From an uncultured Verrucomicrobiota bacterium (GTDB taxonomy: Bacteria; Verrucomicrobiota; Verrucomicrobiae; Opitutales; Opitutaceae): a DNA stretch of 21,676 nt. This document shows, piece by piece, positions 1-7,641 of the stretch. A program made the translations under genes and the position numbers. Location of the stretch: contig CAMLQS010000040.1 in the NCBI GenBank assembly GCA_946482165.1, positions 1 to 21,676 on the forward strand, read 5' to 3'. The notes below the pieces were generated by a model. It saw nothing but the letters and a program-made list of their open reading frames with translations, was not told the origin of the DNA and searched no databases. Each line of letters opens with the position of its first letter. Position 1 is the first letter of the stretch.

Positions 1-85
1 GACGCCAACGTTCCGTATACCTCCCGCGTCGCAACCCGTCAGCGCCACTTTTCCCGCGTGTCCGCAGGCATCGTCCCTACCCGCC

Positions 86-1189
86 ATGCAAATCGCAGTC
101 TTCAGCGCCAAGCCGCACGACCGCCGCTTTCTCGACGCCGCCAATGCCCGCGCCCGCCATGTGGTGCGTTATTTGGAGGCGCGGCTCGACCGCCACACCG
201 CCGCCCTCGCCGAAGGAACTCCCGCGGTCAGTCTTTTTGTCAACGACCGGGCGGACGCCGCCGCGCTCGGCGCGCTGGCCCAGCGCGGGGTGCGGCTCGT
301 CACGCTGCGTTCCGCAGGTTACAACCACGTCGATCTCGACGCGGCGCGCGCCCTCGGGCTCACCGTGACCCACGTCCCCGACTATTCGCAGCATGCCGTG
401 GCGGAGCACACCGTCGCGCTGCTCCTTTCGTTGGTGCGTCGCATCCCCCAAGCCTACTCGCGCGTCCGCGAGGGCAATTTCTCCATCGAGGGGCTTCTCG
501 GTTTTGATCTTCACGGCAAGACCGCCGCCATCGTCGGCACGGGAAGGATAGGCCGCGCCGTGGGGCAGATTTTCCTGGGCTTCGGAATGCGGGTGCTCGC
601 ATACGACCCCCGCCCTTCGCCCGAGGCGATGAAGTGCGGCTTCGAGTTCGGCGCTCTCGAGGACGTGCTCGGCGCGGCGGATATCGTCTCCCTCCACTGC
701 CCGCTGTTGCCCAACACCCGCCACCTCATCAGCCATCCCACGCTTCGTTGGATCAAACGCGGCGCCGTGCTTCTCAACACCTCCCGCGGAGGACTGCTCG
801 ACACGTCCGCGGTGCTAGAGGCGCTGGAGACGGGCCGCCTTTCGGCGCTCGCCCTCGACGTCTACGAGGACGAGGCCTCGCCGCTCTACGACGACCATTC
901 CGAACAAGGCGTGCGCGACGAGATGCTGACGCGGCTCCTCTCGCTGCCCAACGTGCTGGTCACCGGCCATCAGGGCTTTTTCACGCGCGAGGCGCTGGGC
1001 TCCATCGCGGCCGGCACCATCGCCTCGCTCGACGCATTTGTGGCGGGACGACATTTTCCGCACACCCTGACCGCGCCGGACGCCAGCTCCTCGCGGGTGC
1101 CGCCTCCGACGCCGCACGGCTCCTCGCCCGCCTTTCCGCTGAAGGTCGATCCGGCCTCGGCGATGCCGACGGCGAACCGAATCGCGTAG
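86..1189 (+). CDS. ldhA: D-lactate dehydrogenase, fermentative LdhA type
   Basis: Predicted NAD-dependent D-2-hydroxyacid dehydrogenase of 367 aa that would reduce pyruvate to D-lactate in the cytoplasm during fermentation. The sequence follows E. coli LdhA closely as I remember it: MQIAVFSAKP start, VNDRAD, RSAGYNHVDLDAA, VAEHTVALLLSLVRR, NFSIEGLLGF and TGHQGFFT. The Rossmann motif GTGRIG is at residues 151-156. The catalytic Arg234 (NTSRGG), Glu263 (DVYEDE) and His295 (GHQ) are all present. The family normally ends near residue 330; here about 37 extra Pro/Ser/Ala-rich residues follow, ending just before a palindromic repeat. The ATG at 86 matches the family N-terminus, but no Shine-Dalgarno precedes it. 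It converges on gatC. Family assignment is firm; lactate specificity is inferred from similarity. Confidence 0.92.
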   Translation: MQIAVFSAKPHDRRFLDAANARARHVVRYLEARLDRHTAALAEGTPAVSLFVNDRADAAALGALAQRGVRLVTLRSAGYNHVDLDAARALGLTVTHVPDYSQHAVAEHTVALLLSLVRRIPQAYSRVREGNFSIEGLLGFDLHGKTAAIVGTGRIGRAVGQIFLGFGMRVLAYDPRPSPEAMKCGFEFGALEDVLGAADIVSLHCPLLPNTRHLISHPTLRWIKRGAVLLNTSRGGLLDTSAVLEALETGRLSALALDVYEDEASPLYDDHSEQGVRDEMLTRLLSLPNVLVTGHQGFFTREALGSIAAGTIASLDAFVAGRHFPHTLTAPDASSSRVPPPTPHGSSPAFPLKVDPASAMPTANRIA

Positions 1190-1195
1190 GCGACT

Positions 1196-1329
1196 CGTTT
1201 TGGAGTGCGGCGGCACGACACCGCCTTTGCCGAGCCGACTGGGCGGCTCGCCGTTTTCCGCGAGAGACAATGGGCGACGAGCCGAGGCTCGTCGTCGAAA
1301 GAGGCGTCATGCCGCCGCACTCCAAAACG
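1196..1329. repeat. Intergenic palindromic element, family A copy 1
   Basis: A perfect 20-bp inverted repeat (1196-1215, cgttttggagtgcggcggca, against 1310-1329) encloses two further hairpins, at about 1231-1250 (cgagcc...ggctcg) and 1277-1294 (gacgagccgaggctcgtc). It fills the space between the convergent ldhA and gatC genes. A related copy lies at 6223-6341. No ORF or transposase is inside, so it looks like a REP/MITE-type element that could fold in RNA and act as a bidirectional terminator. That function is inference. Confidence 0.85.
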
Positions 1330-1337
1330 GCGTATGC

Positions 1338-1628
1338 CTACTCCACCACGCGAGGCACGAGCACCATGTTGTCCCGCTGGGCGGGGGCGTTGCGAAGCGC
1401 TTGCTCGACGGATAAGCCGGGGCGCGGCTCGTCGGCCTGGAGAACGTTGAAGATCGGCGTGGCGTGCGCGGTGGGCTCGACGCCGTCGACGTTCACCTGC
1501 TTGAGCTGCTCGATGTGACCCAGAATGTCGCCGAGTTGCGCGGAGAACTTGGCCTTCTCCTCGGGCGTGAGCGCGAGACGGGAAAGCGTGGCGAGGTGAT
1601 CGATGTCGATGTGAACCGGGGAGGACAT
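1338..1628 (-). CDS. gatC: Aspartyl/glutamyl-tRNA amidotransferase subunit C
   Basis: A 96-aa GatC, the small subunit that holds the GatCAB complex together. The complex converts mischarged Glu-tRNA(Gln) or Asp-tRNA(Asn) to the amidated form. Visible family features are the N-terminal helix IDHLATLSRLALTPEE, the segment FSAQLGDILGHIEQL, the mid-protein VDGVEPTAHA and the C-terminal LRNAPAQRDNMVLVPRVV. Length is normal. It is the last gene of the serA-plsY-hom-gatC minus-strand run, separated from hom by a 110-bp palindrome at 1655-1764. gatA and gatB are not next to it. No Shine-Dalgarno is visible before the ATG. Confidence 0.95.
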   Translation of the reverse strand: MSSPVHIDIDHLATLSRLALTPEEKAKFSAQLGDILGHIEQLKQVNVDGVEPTAHATPIFNVLQADEPRPGLSVEQALRNAPAQRDNMVLVPRVVE

Positions 1629-1654
1629 GGGGCGGCGAAAGACGGACGTTTTAA

Positions 1655-1764
1655 TTGACCACGGAGGACACGGAGAGCACGGAGTGGAGAAAAGGAAACG
1701 AAGAGCAGAGACCTTGTCTCCGATGTATTTCTCTCCGTGGCCCTCCGTGTCCTCCGTGGTTCAA
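1655..1764. repeat. Palindromic element with ACCACGGAGGACACGGAG arms
   Basis: The left arm (1655 to about 1684, starting ttgaccacggaggacacgga) is almost exactly complementary to the right arm (about 1734-1764, ending cctccgtgtcctccgtggtt). The roughly 45-bp centre is purine-rich. It lies between hom and gatC, which are transcribed in the same direction, so the RNA of that run would contain a long hairpin. I remember arms of this sequence as recurrent intergenic repeats in Verrucomicrobia and Planctomycetes; this is not checked here. Confidence 0.85.
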
Positions 1765-1774
1765 AATTCCGCGC

Positions 1775-3073
1775 TCAGAAATTCGCGATGCGGAGGAGGA
1801 CGGGCTTCCCGAGCGTGCAGTTGAGCTTGGCGAGGCGGTTCACGGTGAGACGGATCGCGGCCTCGCTGCACTCGTGGGTGGTAAGGAGCAACGACGCGGC
1901 GTCCGGCTTTTCACTCGGGCGCTGCACGAGGCTGGCAATGCTCACGCCGGCCTTGGCGGTGCTGGTCGCGATCTTCGCCAGAACCCCTGGCTGGTCCTTC
2001 ACGTCCAGGCGCAGGTAGTGGCGGGAGCGAAGGGCGTCCGGCGGAGTCAGGGCGAGTTTGCCCGCGGGTGCGGCGGGGAGCGGCGCGGCGCCGCGCACGA
2101 GCTGCGAGGCGGCGTCGATGATGTCGCCGATGACCGCGCTGGCGGTCGGGTCCTGGCCGGCGCCGCGACCGATGTAGGTCGTCTCGCCGACGACGTCGCC
2201 GGAAACGGAAATGCCGTTGTAGACCTCGTTGACGTTGGCGATCGCCTTCGAAAGCGGCAGCAGCGCCGGGTAGACGCCGACGGAAAGCGCGTTGCGGTCG
2301 AAGTCCCGCTCGATGACGGCGAGGAGCTTGATCGCGTAACCGTTTTCGCGGGCAAAAGTCAGGTCGGCCTGGGTGATTTGCGTGATGCCCTCGACGACCA
2401 TCTTCTTGGTCGGCACCCAGGTGCCATGCGCGAGATACGTGAGGACGGACGCCTTATGCGCGGTGTCCCAGCCCTCGACGTCGAGCGATTCGTCGGCCTC
2501 GGCGTAGCCCAGCTCCTTCGCCTCCTTGAGAATCGCCGGATAGGCGAGCCCTTCGCGCTCCATGCGCGTGAGGATGTAGTTACAGGTGCCGTTGAGGATG
2601 CCGTAGATGCGGCGGAAGCGGTTCGCGACGAGTCCCTCGCGCAGGGCCTTGATGATCGGGATGCCGCCGGCGACGGAGGCCTCGAAGAAGAACTGGCCGC
2701 CATGCTTGCGGGCGGTGGCGAAAAGCTCGGGGCCGTGGGCGCAGAGGAGGGCCTTGTTGGCGGACACGACGGTCTTGCCGCGCTTCAGCGCCTCAAGGGT
2801 GACCTTGCGGGCAATGCCGGTGCCGCCGATGAGCTCGCACACGATCTGGATCGAGGGATCGGTGGCGATGGCAAGCGGGTCGGTGGTGAGCTGGTCGGCC
2901 TTGAGACGCACGGCGCGCTTCTTGTCGAGATCGCGGACCGAGGCGCGGGCGAGAACGAGTTTGGCGCCGAGGCGGGCCTCGAGTTCGGGACGGGCGCGCT
3001 CGATGTGTTTCCAAACGCCCTGGCCGACGGTGCCGAGGCCGCAGATGCCGATATTGATGACGGAAGCGCTCAT
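1775..3073 (-). CDS. hom: Homoserine dehydrogenase with C-terminal ACT domain
   Basis: A 432-aa monofunctional homoserine dehydrogenase, which reduces aspartate semialdehyde to homoserine with NAD(P)H, the branch point to threonine and methionine. The nucleotide-binding motif GLGTVG is at residues 12-17. SANKALL (Lys107) and the signature GILNGTCNYILTRM (158-171) are present. The catalytic stretch DESLDVEGWDTAHK holds Asp203 and Lys207. An ACT domain from about residue 352 (LRLDVKDQPGVLAKIAT) suggests feedback control by an amino acid, as known for the family. The length is typical. No aspartokinase is fused or adjacent. The start lies 25 bases after the plsY stop with no clear ribosome binding site; the gap is filled by a 7-bp tandem repeat. 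Confidence 0.95.
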   Translation of the reverse strand: MSASVINIGICGLGTVGQGVWKHIERARPELEARLGAKLVLARASVRDLDKKRAVRLKADQLTTDPLAIATDPSIQIVCELIGGTGIARKVTLEALKRGKTVVSANKALLCAHGPELFATARKHGGQFFFEASVAGGIPIIKALREGLVANRFRRIYGILNGTCNYILTRMEREGLAYPAILKEAKELGYAEADESLDVEGWDTAHKASVLTYLAHGTWVPTKKMVVEGITQITQADLTFARENGYAIKLLAVIERDFDRNALSVGVYPALLPLSKAIANVNEVYNGISVSGDVVGETTYIGRGAGQDPTASAVIGDIIDAASQLVRGAAPLPAAPAGKLALTPPDALRSRHYLRLDVKDQPGVLAKIATSTAKAGVSIASLVQRPSEKPDAASLLLTTHECSEAAIRLTVNRLAKLNCTLGKPVLLRIANF

Positions 3074-3078
3074 GAAGT

Positions 3079-3106
3079 TATGATCTACGATTTATGATTT
3101 ATGATT
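3079..3106. repeat. Four tandem AT-rich 7-bp units
   Basis: On the plus strand the units are tatgatc, tacgatt, tatgatt, tatgatt. This AT-rich tract stands out in a GC-rich region. It overlaps the end of plsY: its aatcataa phase supplies the last serine and the TAA stop. It fills the gap before the hom start. Confidence 0.8.
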
Positions 3107-3818
3107 GAGCGGAATTCTCCGGCGCAGGGGACGGCGCGGCGGACTTCCTGACGAACTTGTTCTCCGTGCCGTTGCAGAGACGAACGATGTTCGAGCGGTG
3201 GCGAAGAATGACAAAGGCGCCGATCACGGTGGCGAGAACCGCGAAAGCGGCCGGCGCGCCGAGCAGCCAGGCGGCGGCAGGCAGCGCGACGGCGGCAACG
3301 ATCGAAGCGAGAGAAACGTAGCGGGAGCCGAAGAAGGTGAGCACCCACGCGACGACGCCGACGAGCGTAGGAAGCGGGAGAAGGACGACCAAGCCGCCGG
3401 CCGAAGTGGCGACGCCCTTGCCGCCTTTGAAGCGCGTCCAACAGCTGAAACTGTGACCGATCAGGGCGAAAACGAGACCGGTGATGGCCATCGCAGGGGC
3501 ATGTCCCGAATCAAACCAGTCGGTCGTGCTACCATCGGAATGGAGGATGAATCCGAAATCGGAGCGCCGTGCCAGCCACAGCGGCCAGCCCGCCGCCGCC
3601 GCGCCCTTCAGCGCATCCAGAAAAAACGCCAGATCCCCGGCGCGTTTGCCCTTTTTGCCGAACATGCCGCCGAGGACGCGCTTCACGTTGGTCGCGCCGG
3701 GGTTCTTCGAGCCGTGCTCGAAGATGTTCACGCCAAACTTGCGCGCGATCAGCCACCCAAAGGGCAAGGCCCCGAGGAAATAACCGGCGACGGCGGCGAG
3801 AAGAAGCGGGATCAGCAT
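3099..3818 (-). CDS. plsY: Glycerol-3-phosphate acyltransferase PlsY
   Basis: A 239-aa integral membrane acyltransferase that would transfer the acyl group of acyl-phosphate to glycerol-3-phosphate, the first step of phospholipid synthesis. Family motifs are visible: GALPFGWLIARKFG followed by HGSKNPGATNVKRVLG (residues 35-50), RFKGGKGVATSAG (129-141) and the C-terminal LRHRSNIVRLCNGTENK (205-221). Several hydrophobic segments are consistent with a multi-spanning protein. It is longer than the usual ~200 aa because of an insertion at about 84-106 (RRSDFGFILHSDG and following) and a Pro/Ala/Ser-rich tail. This is the only gene in the window with a good Shine-Dalgarno (ttggagttATG). It lies downstream of serA across a palindrome. 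Confidence 0.93.
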   Translation of the reverse strand: MLIPLLLAAVAGYFLGALPFGWLIARKFGVNIFEHGSKNPGATNVKRVLGGMFGKKGKRAGDLAFFLDALKGAAAAGWPLWLARRSDFGFILHSDGSTTDWFDSGHAPAMAITGLVFALIGHSFSCWTRFKGGKGVATSAGGLVVLLPLPTLVGVVAWVLTFFGSRYVSLASIVAAVALPAAAWLLGAPAAFAVLATVIGAFVILRHRSNIVRLCNGTENKFVRKSAAPSPAPENSAQS

Positions 3819-3836
3819 AACTCCAAACCAGTTTTC

Positions 3837-3922
3837 AACGCAGAGTCGCAGAGGCGCGGAGAGAACAAAAACGGAGCCGAAAGCCCGATATTCTCTCCTC
3901 TGCGTCTCCGCGTCTCTGCGTT
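3837..3922. repeat. Palindromic element with AACGCAGAG arms
   Basis: Left arm 3837-3864 (aacgcagagtcgcagaggcg...) and right arm 3893-3922 (...tctccgcgtctctgcgtt) are imperfectly complementary over about 30 bp. The centre is about 28 bp. It sits between serA and plsY, transcribed in the same direction. Arms of this type are, from memory, a common interspersed repeat in Verrucomicrobia and relatives. Confidence 0.85.
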
Positions 3923-3940
3923 AAATTCAGGGGCTCGAAC

Positions 3941-5530
3941 TCAGAGCTGCACGAACTTCGCGAGCTTGATATTCGCGTTGGCCTTGAGCGCCTCGCGGGC
4001 GGCCTCGCTGGGCTCGTGATCGACGCGCACCACCATGTAGGCGGTGCCGCCGGGCGTGAGACGCGAGAGCGACATGTCGGCGATGTTCACGCCGTCGCCG
4101 CCGAGCAAGGTGCCGACCGCGCCGACCATGCCGGGCTTGTCGTTGTTTTCGAGGACGAGGAGCGAGCCTTCGGCGGCGACTTCGACCTCGCGGCCATTGA
4201 TGCCGACGATGCGGGGCTCGTTGTTCTTGCCGATGATGGTGCCGCTCGCGGAATGCACGGTGCCGTCGCCGGCCGTGGCCTCGACTTCGATGAGGTCGGT
4301 GTAGTCGCCGGCGTCGCTGTTCTTCACGACCTCGAACTGCACGCCAAGGCGCTGGAGGAGCGTGGGCGCGTTGACCGCGTTGACGCTGTCGCCGCTGATG
4401 CGACGGAGGAATCCGCCCTGGATGGCGCGGGTGATGGCGTTGACGTCGAGATCGGCGACCTTGCCGGTGTAGGCGACGCGGATCTTGGCGATCTGCTTGG
4501 GCGCGATCTGCTGCACGAGCGTGCCGAGTTTGCCGCCGAGCGAGATGAAGGGCGCGAGCGCCTTGGCGGCGGCGGCGTCCATCGAGGGGAGGTTGACCGC
4601 GTTGCGCACGGCGCCGTGAAGGAGCACGTCGGCGATTTGCTCGGCGATCTCGATGCCGACCGATTCCTGGGCCTCGGCGGTGGAGGCGCCGAGATGCGGC
4701 GTGAGGGTGACGTTGGGCAGGGTGCGGAACTCGCTGTCCTTGGCGAGGGGCTCGTCCTCGAACACGTCGAGGCCGACGGCGGCGACGTGGCCGCTCTTCA
4801 GGCCGGCGAGGAGGGCGGCCTCCTTGATGATGCCGCCGCGGGCGCAGTTGAAGAGGCGGATGCCCTTCTTGCACTTCGCGAGCGCGGCCTCGTCGATCAT
4901 GTATTTGGTCTCCTCGGTGAGGGGCATGTGAACCGTGATGTAGTCCGCCTGCGGGAGGAGTTCATCGAGGGAGACGGCCTCGACGCCCATGGCCTTGGCG
5001 CGGCTGGGGGCGAGGTAGGGATCGTAGGCGACGACCTTCATGCCGAAGGCGAGCGCGCGCTTGGCGACTTTGCCGCCGATGCGGCCCATGCCGACGATGC
5101 CGAGCGTTTTCTTGAAGAGCTCGACGCCGGAGAACGACTTGCGGTCCCACTCGCCGCGACGCATCGAGGCGGCGGCGTTGGCGATGGGGCGGGCGCCGCA
5201 AAGCATGTGGGTGAACGTGAGCTCGGCGGTGGCGATGGTATTGCCGCCGGGAGTGTTCATCACGACGACACCGTGCTCGGTGGCGGCCTCGACATCGACG
5301 TTGTCCACGCCGACGCCGGCGCGGCCGACGACTTTCAGGTGCGGCGCGGCGGCGAACACGTTGCGCGTGATCTTCGTCTCCGAGCGGACGGCGATGGCGT
5401 TCACATCCTTCACCAGCTCAATGATCTTCTCGGGAGAAGAGCCGTAAGCCTCGATGACTTCAAAGCCTGGCTGCTGACGCAGGTAGGCGACGCCCTTGGG
5501 TGAGATCTTATCGGCGACGAGGATTTTCAT
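3941..5530 (-). CDS. serA: D-3-phosphoglycerate dehydrogenase
   Basis: A 529-aa PGDH of the long type that would oxidise 3-phosphoglycerate to 3-phosphohydroxypyruvate, the first step of serine synthesis. The substrate domain begins MKILVADKISPKG. The NAD motif GMGRIG is at 147-152. The catalytic Arg231 (NCARGG), Glu260 (DVFEDE) and His279 (PHLGAST) are present. An intervening allosteric substrate-binding-type domain spans about 310-450, and a C-terminal ACT domain about 457-529 (NNDKPGMVGAVGTLL). Length fits type I PGDH. It is the first gene of the minus-strand run serA-plsY-hom-gatC and diverges from the HD-domain gene over 89 bases. The bases before the ATG (ttttcctccc) are pyrimidine-rich, with no Shine-Dalgarno. 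Confidence 0.96.
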   Translation of the reverse strand: MKILVADKISPKGVAYLRQQPGFEVIEAYGSSPEKIIELVKDVNAIAVRSETKITRNVFAAAPHLKVVGRAGVGVDNVDVEAATEHGVVVMNTPGGNTIATAELTFTHMLCGARPIANAAASMRRGEWDRKSFSGVELFKKTLGIVGMGRIGGKVAKRALAFGMKVVAYDPYLAPSRAKAMGVEAVSLDELLPQADYITVHMPLTEETKYMIDEAALAKCKKGIRLFNCARGGIIKEAALLAGLKSGHVAAVGLDVFEDEPLAKDSEFRTLPNVTLTPHLGASTAEAQESVGIEIAEQIADVLLHGAVRNAVNLPSMDAAAAKALAPFISLGGKLGTLVQQIAPKQIAKIRVAYTGKVADLDVNAITRAIQGGFLRRISGDSVNAVNAPTLLQRLGVQFEVVKNSDAGDYTDLIEVEATAGDGTVHSASGTIIGKNNEPRIVGINGREVEVAAEGSLLVLENNDKPGMVGAVGTLLGGDGVNIADMSLSRLTPGGTAYMVVRVDHEPSEAAREALKANANIKLAKFVQL

Positions 5531-5619
5531 GGGAGGAAAAGGGTCTAGGTAATGCCCCGCGTCCCCCGCCCGGCAAGGAAAAGCTCGGCGCGTGAAAAAC
5601 GCCCCCTACCCTGCCCCTC

Positions 5620-6207
5620 ATGACGCGCATCCAGCAGCAATACGCCTTTCTGACCGAATGCCTGAAACTCTCCGAAATCTTTCGCCAGGCGCTTCTCCCC
5701 GTCAGCCGCCGACGCGAAAACGACGCCGAGCACTCCTGGCACCTCTGCCTGATGGCGATCACCCTCGCCGAGCACAGCAACCAGCCGATCAATCTCTCCC
5801 GCGTGCTCAAGATGCTCATCATCCACGACATCGTGGAGATCGACGCCGGGGATACCTACGCCTACGACACGGCGCGCATGGTCGGCCAGCACGAGCGCGA
5901 GGCGAAGGCGGCCGAGCGCATTTTCGGCCTGCTCCCGACCGACCAGGCCATCGAGCTGCGCGACTGTTGGGAGGAATTCGAGGCGAAGATCACGCCCGAG
6001 GCGAAGTTCGCCGCCGCCGTGGACCGACTGCAGCCGATCCTGCTCAACATTCTTTCGAACGGCGAAAAGTGGCGCGAGCACGGCGTCACGCGAGCCATGG
6101 TGATCGCGCGCAACCAGCACGCCAACGACGGCGCCTCCACCGTCTGGGCCCACGCGCTCACGCTCCTCGACGACGCCGTCGCACGCGGCTTCCTGCCGGC
6201 GGAGTAG
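5620..6207 (+). CDS. HD-domain phosphohydrolase, YfbR/HDDC2-like
   Basis: A 195-aa soluble all-helical HD-superfamily protein. The metal-binding set is visible: His38 in ENDAEHSWHL, the His69-Asp70 doublet in MLIIHDIVEIDAGD, and a distal Asp in the C-terminal region (LTLLDDAV). The arrangement, with the AEHSWH motif about 30 residues before HD and then IVEIDAGD, resembles the YfbR/HDDC2 group that includes 5'-deoxynucleotidases. A role in nucleotide pool clean-up is therefore likely but not shown. It is transcribed away from serA. The ATG at 5620 gives the conserved N-terminus; no ribosome binding site is visible. A family A palindrome follows the stop. Confidence 0.85.
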   Translation: MTRIQQQYAFLTECLKLSEIFRQALLPVSRRRENDAEHSWHLCLMAITLAEHSNQPINLSRVLKMLIIHDIVEIDAGDTYAYDTARMVGQHEREAKAAERIFGLLPTDQAIELRDCWEEFEAKITPEAKFAAAVDRLQPILLNILSNGEKWREHGVTRAMVIARNQHANDGASTVWAHALTLLDDAVARGFLPAE

Positions 6208-6222
6208 CGGCGAGTCGTCCGA

Positions 6223-6341
6223 TATGGACTGCGGCGACATGTCGCCGCCTTCGACGAGCCGACGTGTCGGCTCGCCCCATGAAACCGTGCGACGAACCGA
6301 GGCTCGTCGTCCGAGGCGGCGTCGTGCCGCCGCAGTCCATA
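6223..6341. repeat. Intergenic palindromic element, family A copy 2
   Basis: Ends 6223-6239 (tatggactgcggcgaca) and 6325-6341 are complementary at 16 of 17 positions. The interior matches copy 1 (1196-1329), including a cgagccga...tcggctcg hairpin and the shared ccgaggctcgtcgtc stretch. It is slightly shorter than copy 1. It sits 16 bases after the HD-domain gene, in a convergent intergenic space. Confidence 0.85.
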
Positions 6342-6367
6342 AACGCTCGCCGGTTCAGCGTTCCCGG

Positions 6368-6399
6368 CCGCCAATGTTCGTAATACGAACAATTGGCGG
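6368..6399. terminator. Near-perfect hairpin between convergent genes
   Basis: ccgccaatgttcgt (6368-6381) pairs with acgaacaattggcgg (6385-6399) around the loop aat, leaving one unpaired base. It lies between the convergent HD-domain and MBL-fold genes. There is no T-run on either side, so it is not a classical intrinsic terminator. It may still block or protect both transcripts, or be another mobile palindrome. Confidence 0.5.
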
Positions 6400-6445
6400 C
6401 GGCTCGCGGAATCGTCCCCGTAGCGCGCCCCCTGACTCGCTCGCC

Positions 6446-7537
6446 CTATTCCACCGCGAAGGGCTCGATCACGAACGCGTAAGCACCGTCGACTTTCTTC
6501 ACGCGGCCCAGTCCGGGAAACGGAACGTGCGCGCCAAAAAGCCGCAGACGCTCCGCGGCTGCGCGGTCGAAGAGTTTTCGTCGCGTCTCCACCGCGAGCG
6601 CCGGGTCGGCGTCGAAGGCGTAACGCCAGCCCGGGTGCGCGAAACTGATAGCGTGGTGAAGCGCGACGTCCGCGATGTGCAGCAGCGCGTCTTTGCCCGA
6701 ACCGATGATCACCGCGAGATGCCCCGGCGTATGTCCGGGTGTGTCCAGCAGTTCGAAGTTATCCAAAAGCCGATCCCCGCCGGACACGAGTTGCACCCGA
6801 TCCTTGTAGGCGCCGAGCGCGGTCTGCGCACCGGTCACGAACTCCTTGGTCGCCTCGGGCGGCACGGCCATCCCCGACAAATCCGGCGAGGAAGCCATCC
6901 AGAATTCGTGCTCTTTCTTCCCGACAAAAAGTTTCGCCTGCGGAAAAGCCGGCCTCTTCTCGGCATCGATCAGACCCCCGAAGTGGTCACGGTGCGCGTG
7001 GGTGAGAAGGATGCCGGTGATATGCTCCGGTTTGACGCCGATGGCCGACATGGCCGCGAACATCTTCCCGGCCGACGCTCCGAGGTGCGGTCCGCAACCG
7101 GAGTCGATCAAAACGAGATCCGCTCCGGAGCGGACGAGCAGCACGTTGAACGGTATTTCCACGCGGTCTTTCGGCAGCCAAGCCGCATCCAGCGCTCCGG
7201 CGACGGCCCCCGGCGACTCGTCCACCCCGAAAGGCGATTTATCGCTCGGAGGCGTCATGCCTCCGTCGAACAACGCCACCGCGTCGAGCGCGCCGATCTT
7301 GAAGCGGTAGTAACCCGCCTGCTCTCCGGCGAGGCCGGGAGGAGGCGGGGACTTGGGCTCCTCGGGCTTCGCGGGCTCGTCCGGTTTCTTCTCCGGCGCA
7401 GGCGGCTCTCCTCCGCCGGGCTGCGACGAATCCGCTTTGCCCGTGAACAAGTTGGCGGCGGCGATCGAGCCGCCCGCCACGCTCAGCCATTTCAACACCT
7501 CGCGTCTGGACCACGGAGAGGAGGCGGAGGGATTCAT
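6446..7537 (-). CDS. Tat-exported metallo-beta-lactamase-fold hydrolase
   Basis: A 363-aa MBL-fold hydrolase beginning at the ATG at 7537. A TTG 36 bases upstream is also in frame, but the ATG places the Tat motif SRREVLKWL at residues 10-18, followed by a hydrophobic stretch, so export is predicted. A Pro/Glu/Lys-rich linker spans about 38-68. Metal ligands are the THAHRDH motif (His180, His182, Asp184, His185), His269 or His273 (TPGHTPGH), Asp290 and His337. The layout, including the C-terminal GAHVPFPGLGRVKK, resembles the methyl parathion hydrolase/lactonase-like subgroup, so a periplasmic esterase or lactonase is plausible. The substrate is unknown. It is preceded by the 7642-7820 repeat rather than by a partner gene. 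Confidence 0.85.
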   Translation of the reverse strand: MNPSASSPWSRREVLKWLSVAGGSIAAANLFTGKADSSQPGGGEPPAPEKKPDEPAKPEEPKSPPPPGLAGEQAGYYRFKIGALDAVALFDGGMTPPSDKSPFGVDESPGAVAGALDAAWLPKDRVEIPFNVLLVRSGADLVLIDSGCGPHLGASAGKMFAAMSAIGVKPEHITGILLTHAHRDHFGGLIDAEKRPAFPQAKLFVGKKEHEFWMASSPDLSGMAVPPEATKEFVTGAQTALGAYKDRVQLVSGGDRLLDNFELLDTPGHTPGHLAVIIGSGKDALLHIADVALHHAISFAHPGWRYAFDADPALAVETRRKLFDRAAAERLRLFGAHVPFPGLGRVKKVDGAYAFVIEPFAVE

Positions 7538-7641
7538 GAGACCGGACAATGCCGCGCCGGCTCTTCCGCGCAATCGGCGGCCAAGCCGCGCTTCCCGGAT
7601 AAAAGCCCAAGGGCGCTCCCCGAGACCATGCCCGAGAAATT

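Noticed and set aside
1655..1764. Possible CRISPR-like repeat from the ACCACGGAGGACACGGAG units
   Set aside because: Only one inverted pair of arms is present, with no direct repeats separated by unique spacers.
1655..3097. Long open frame on the plus strand opposite hom (480 codons)
   Set aside because: It is the antisense shadow of a high-GC3 gene. hom has all family motifs and the antisense product has no recognisable domain.
4016..5503. Long plus-strand open frame opposite serA (495 codons)
   Set aside because: Antisense shadow: its Gly/Asp/Ala-rich product resembles no family, while serA is complete on the other strand.
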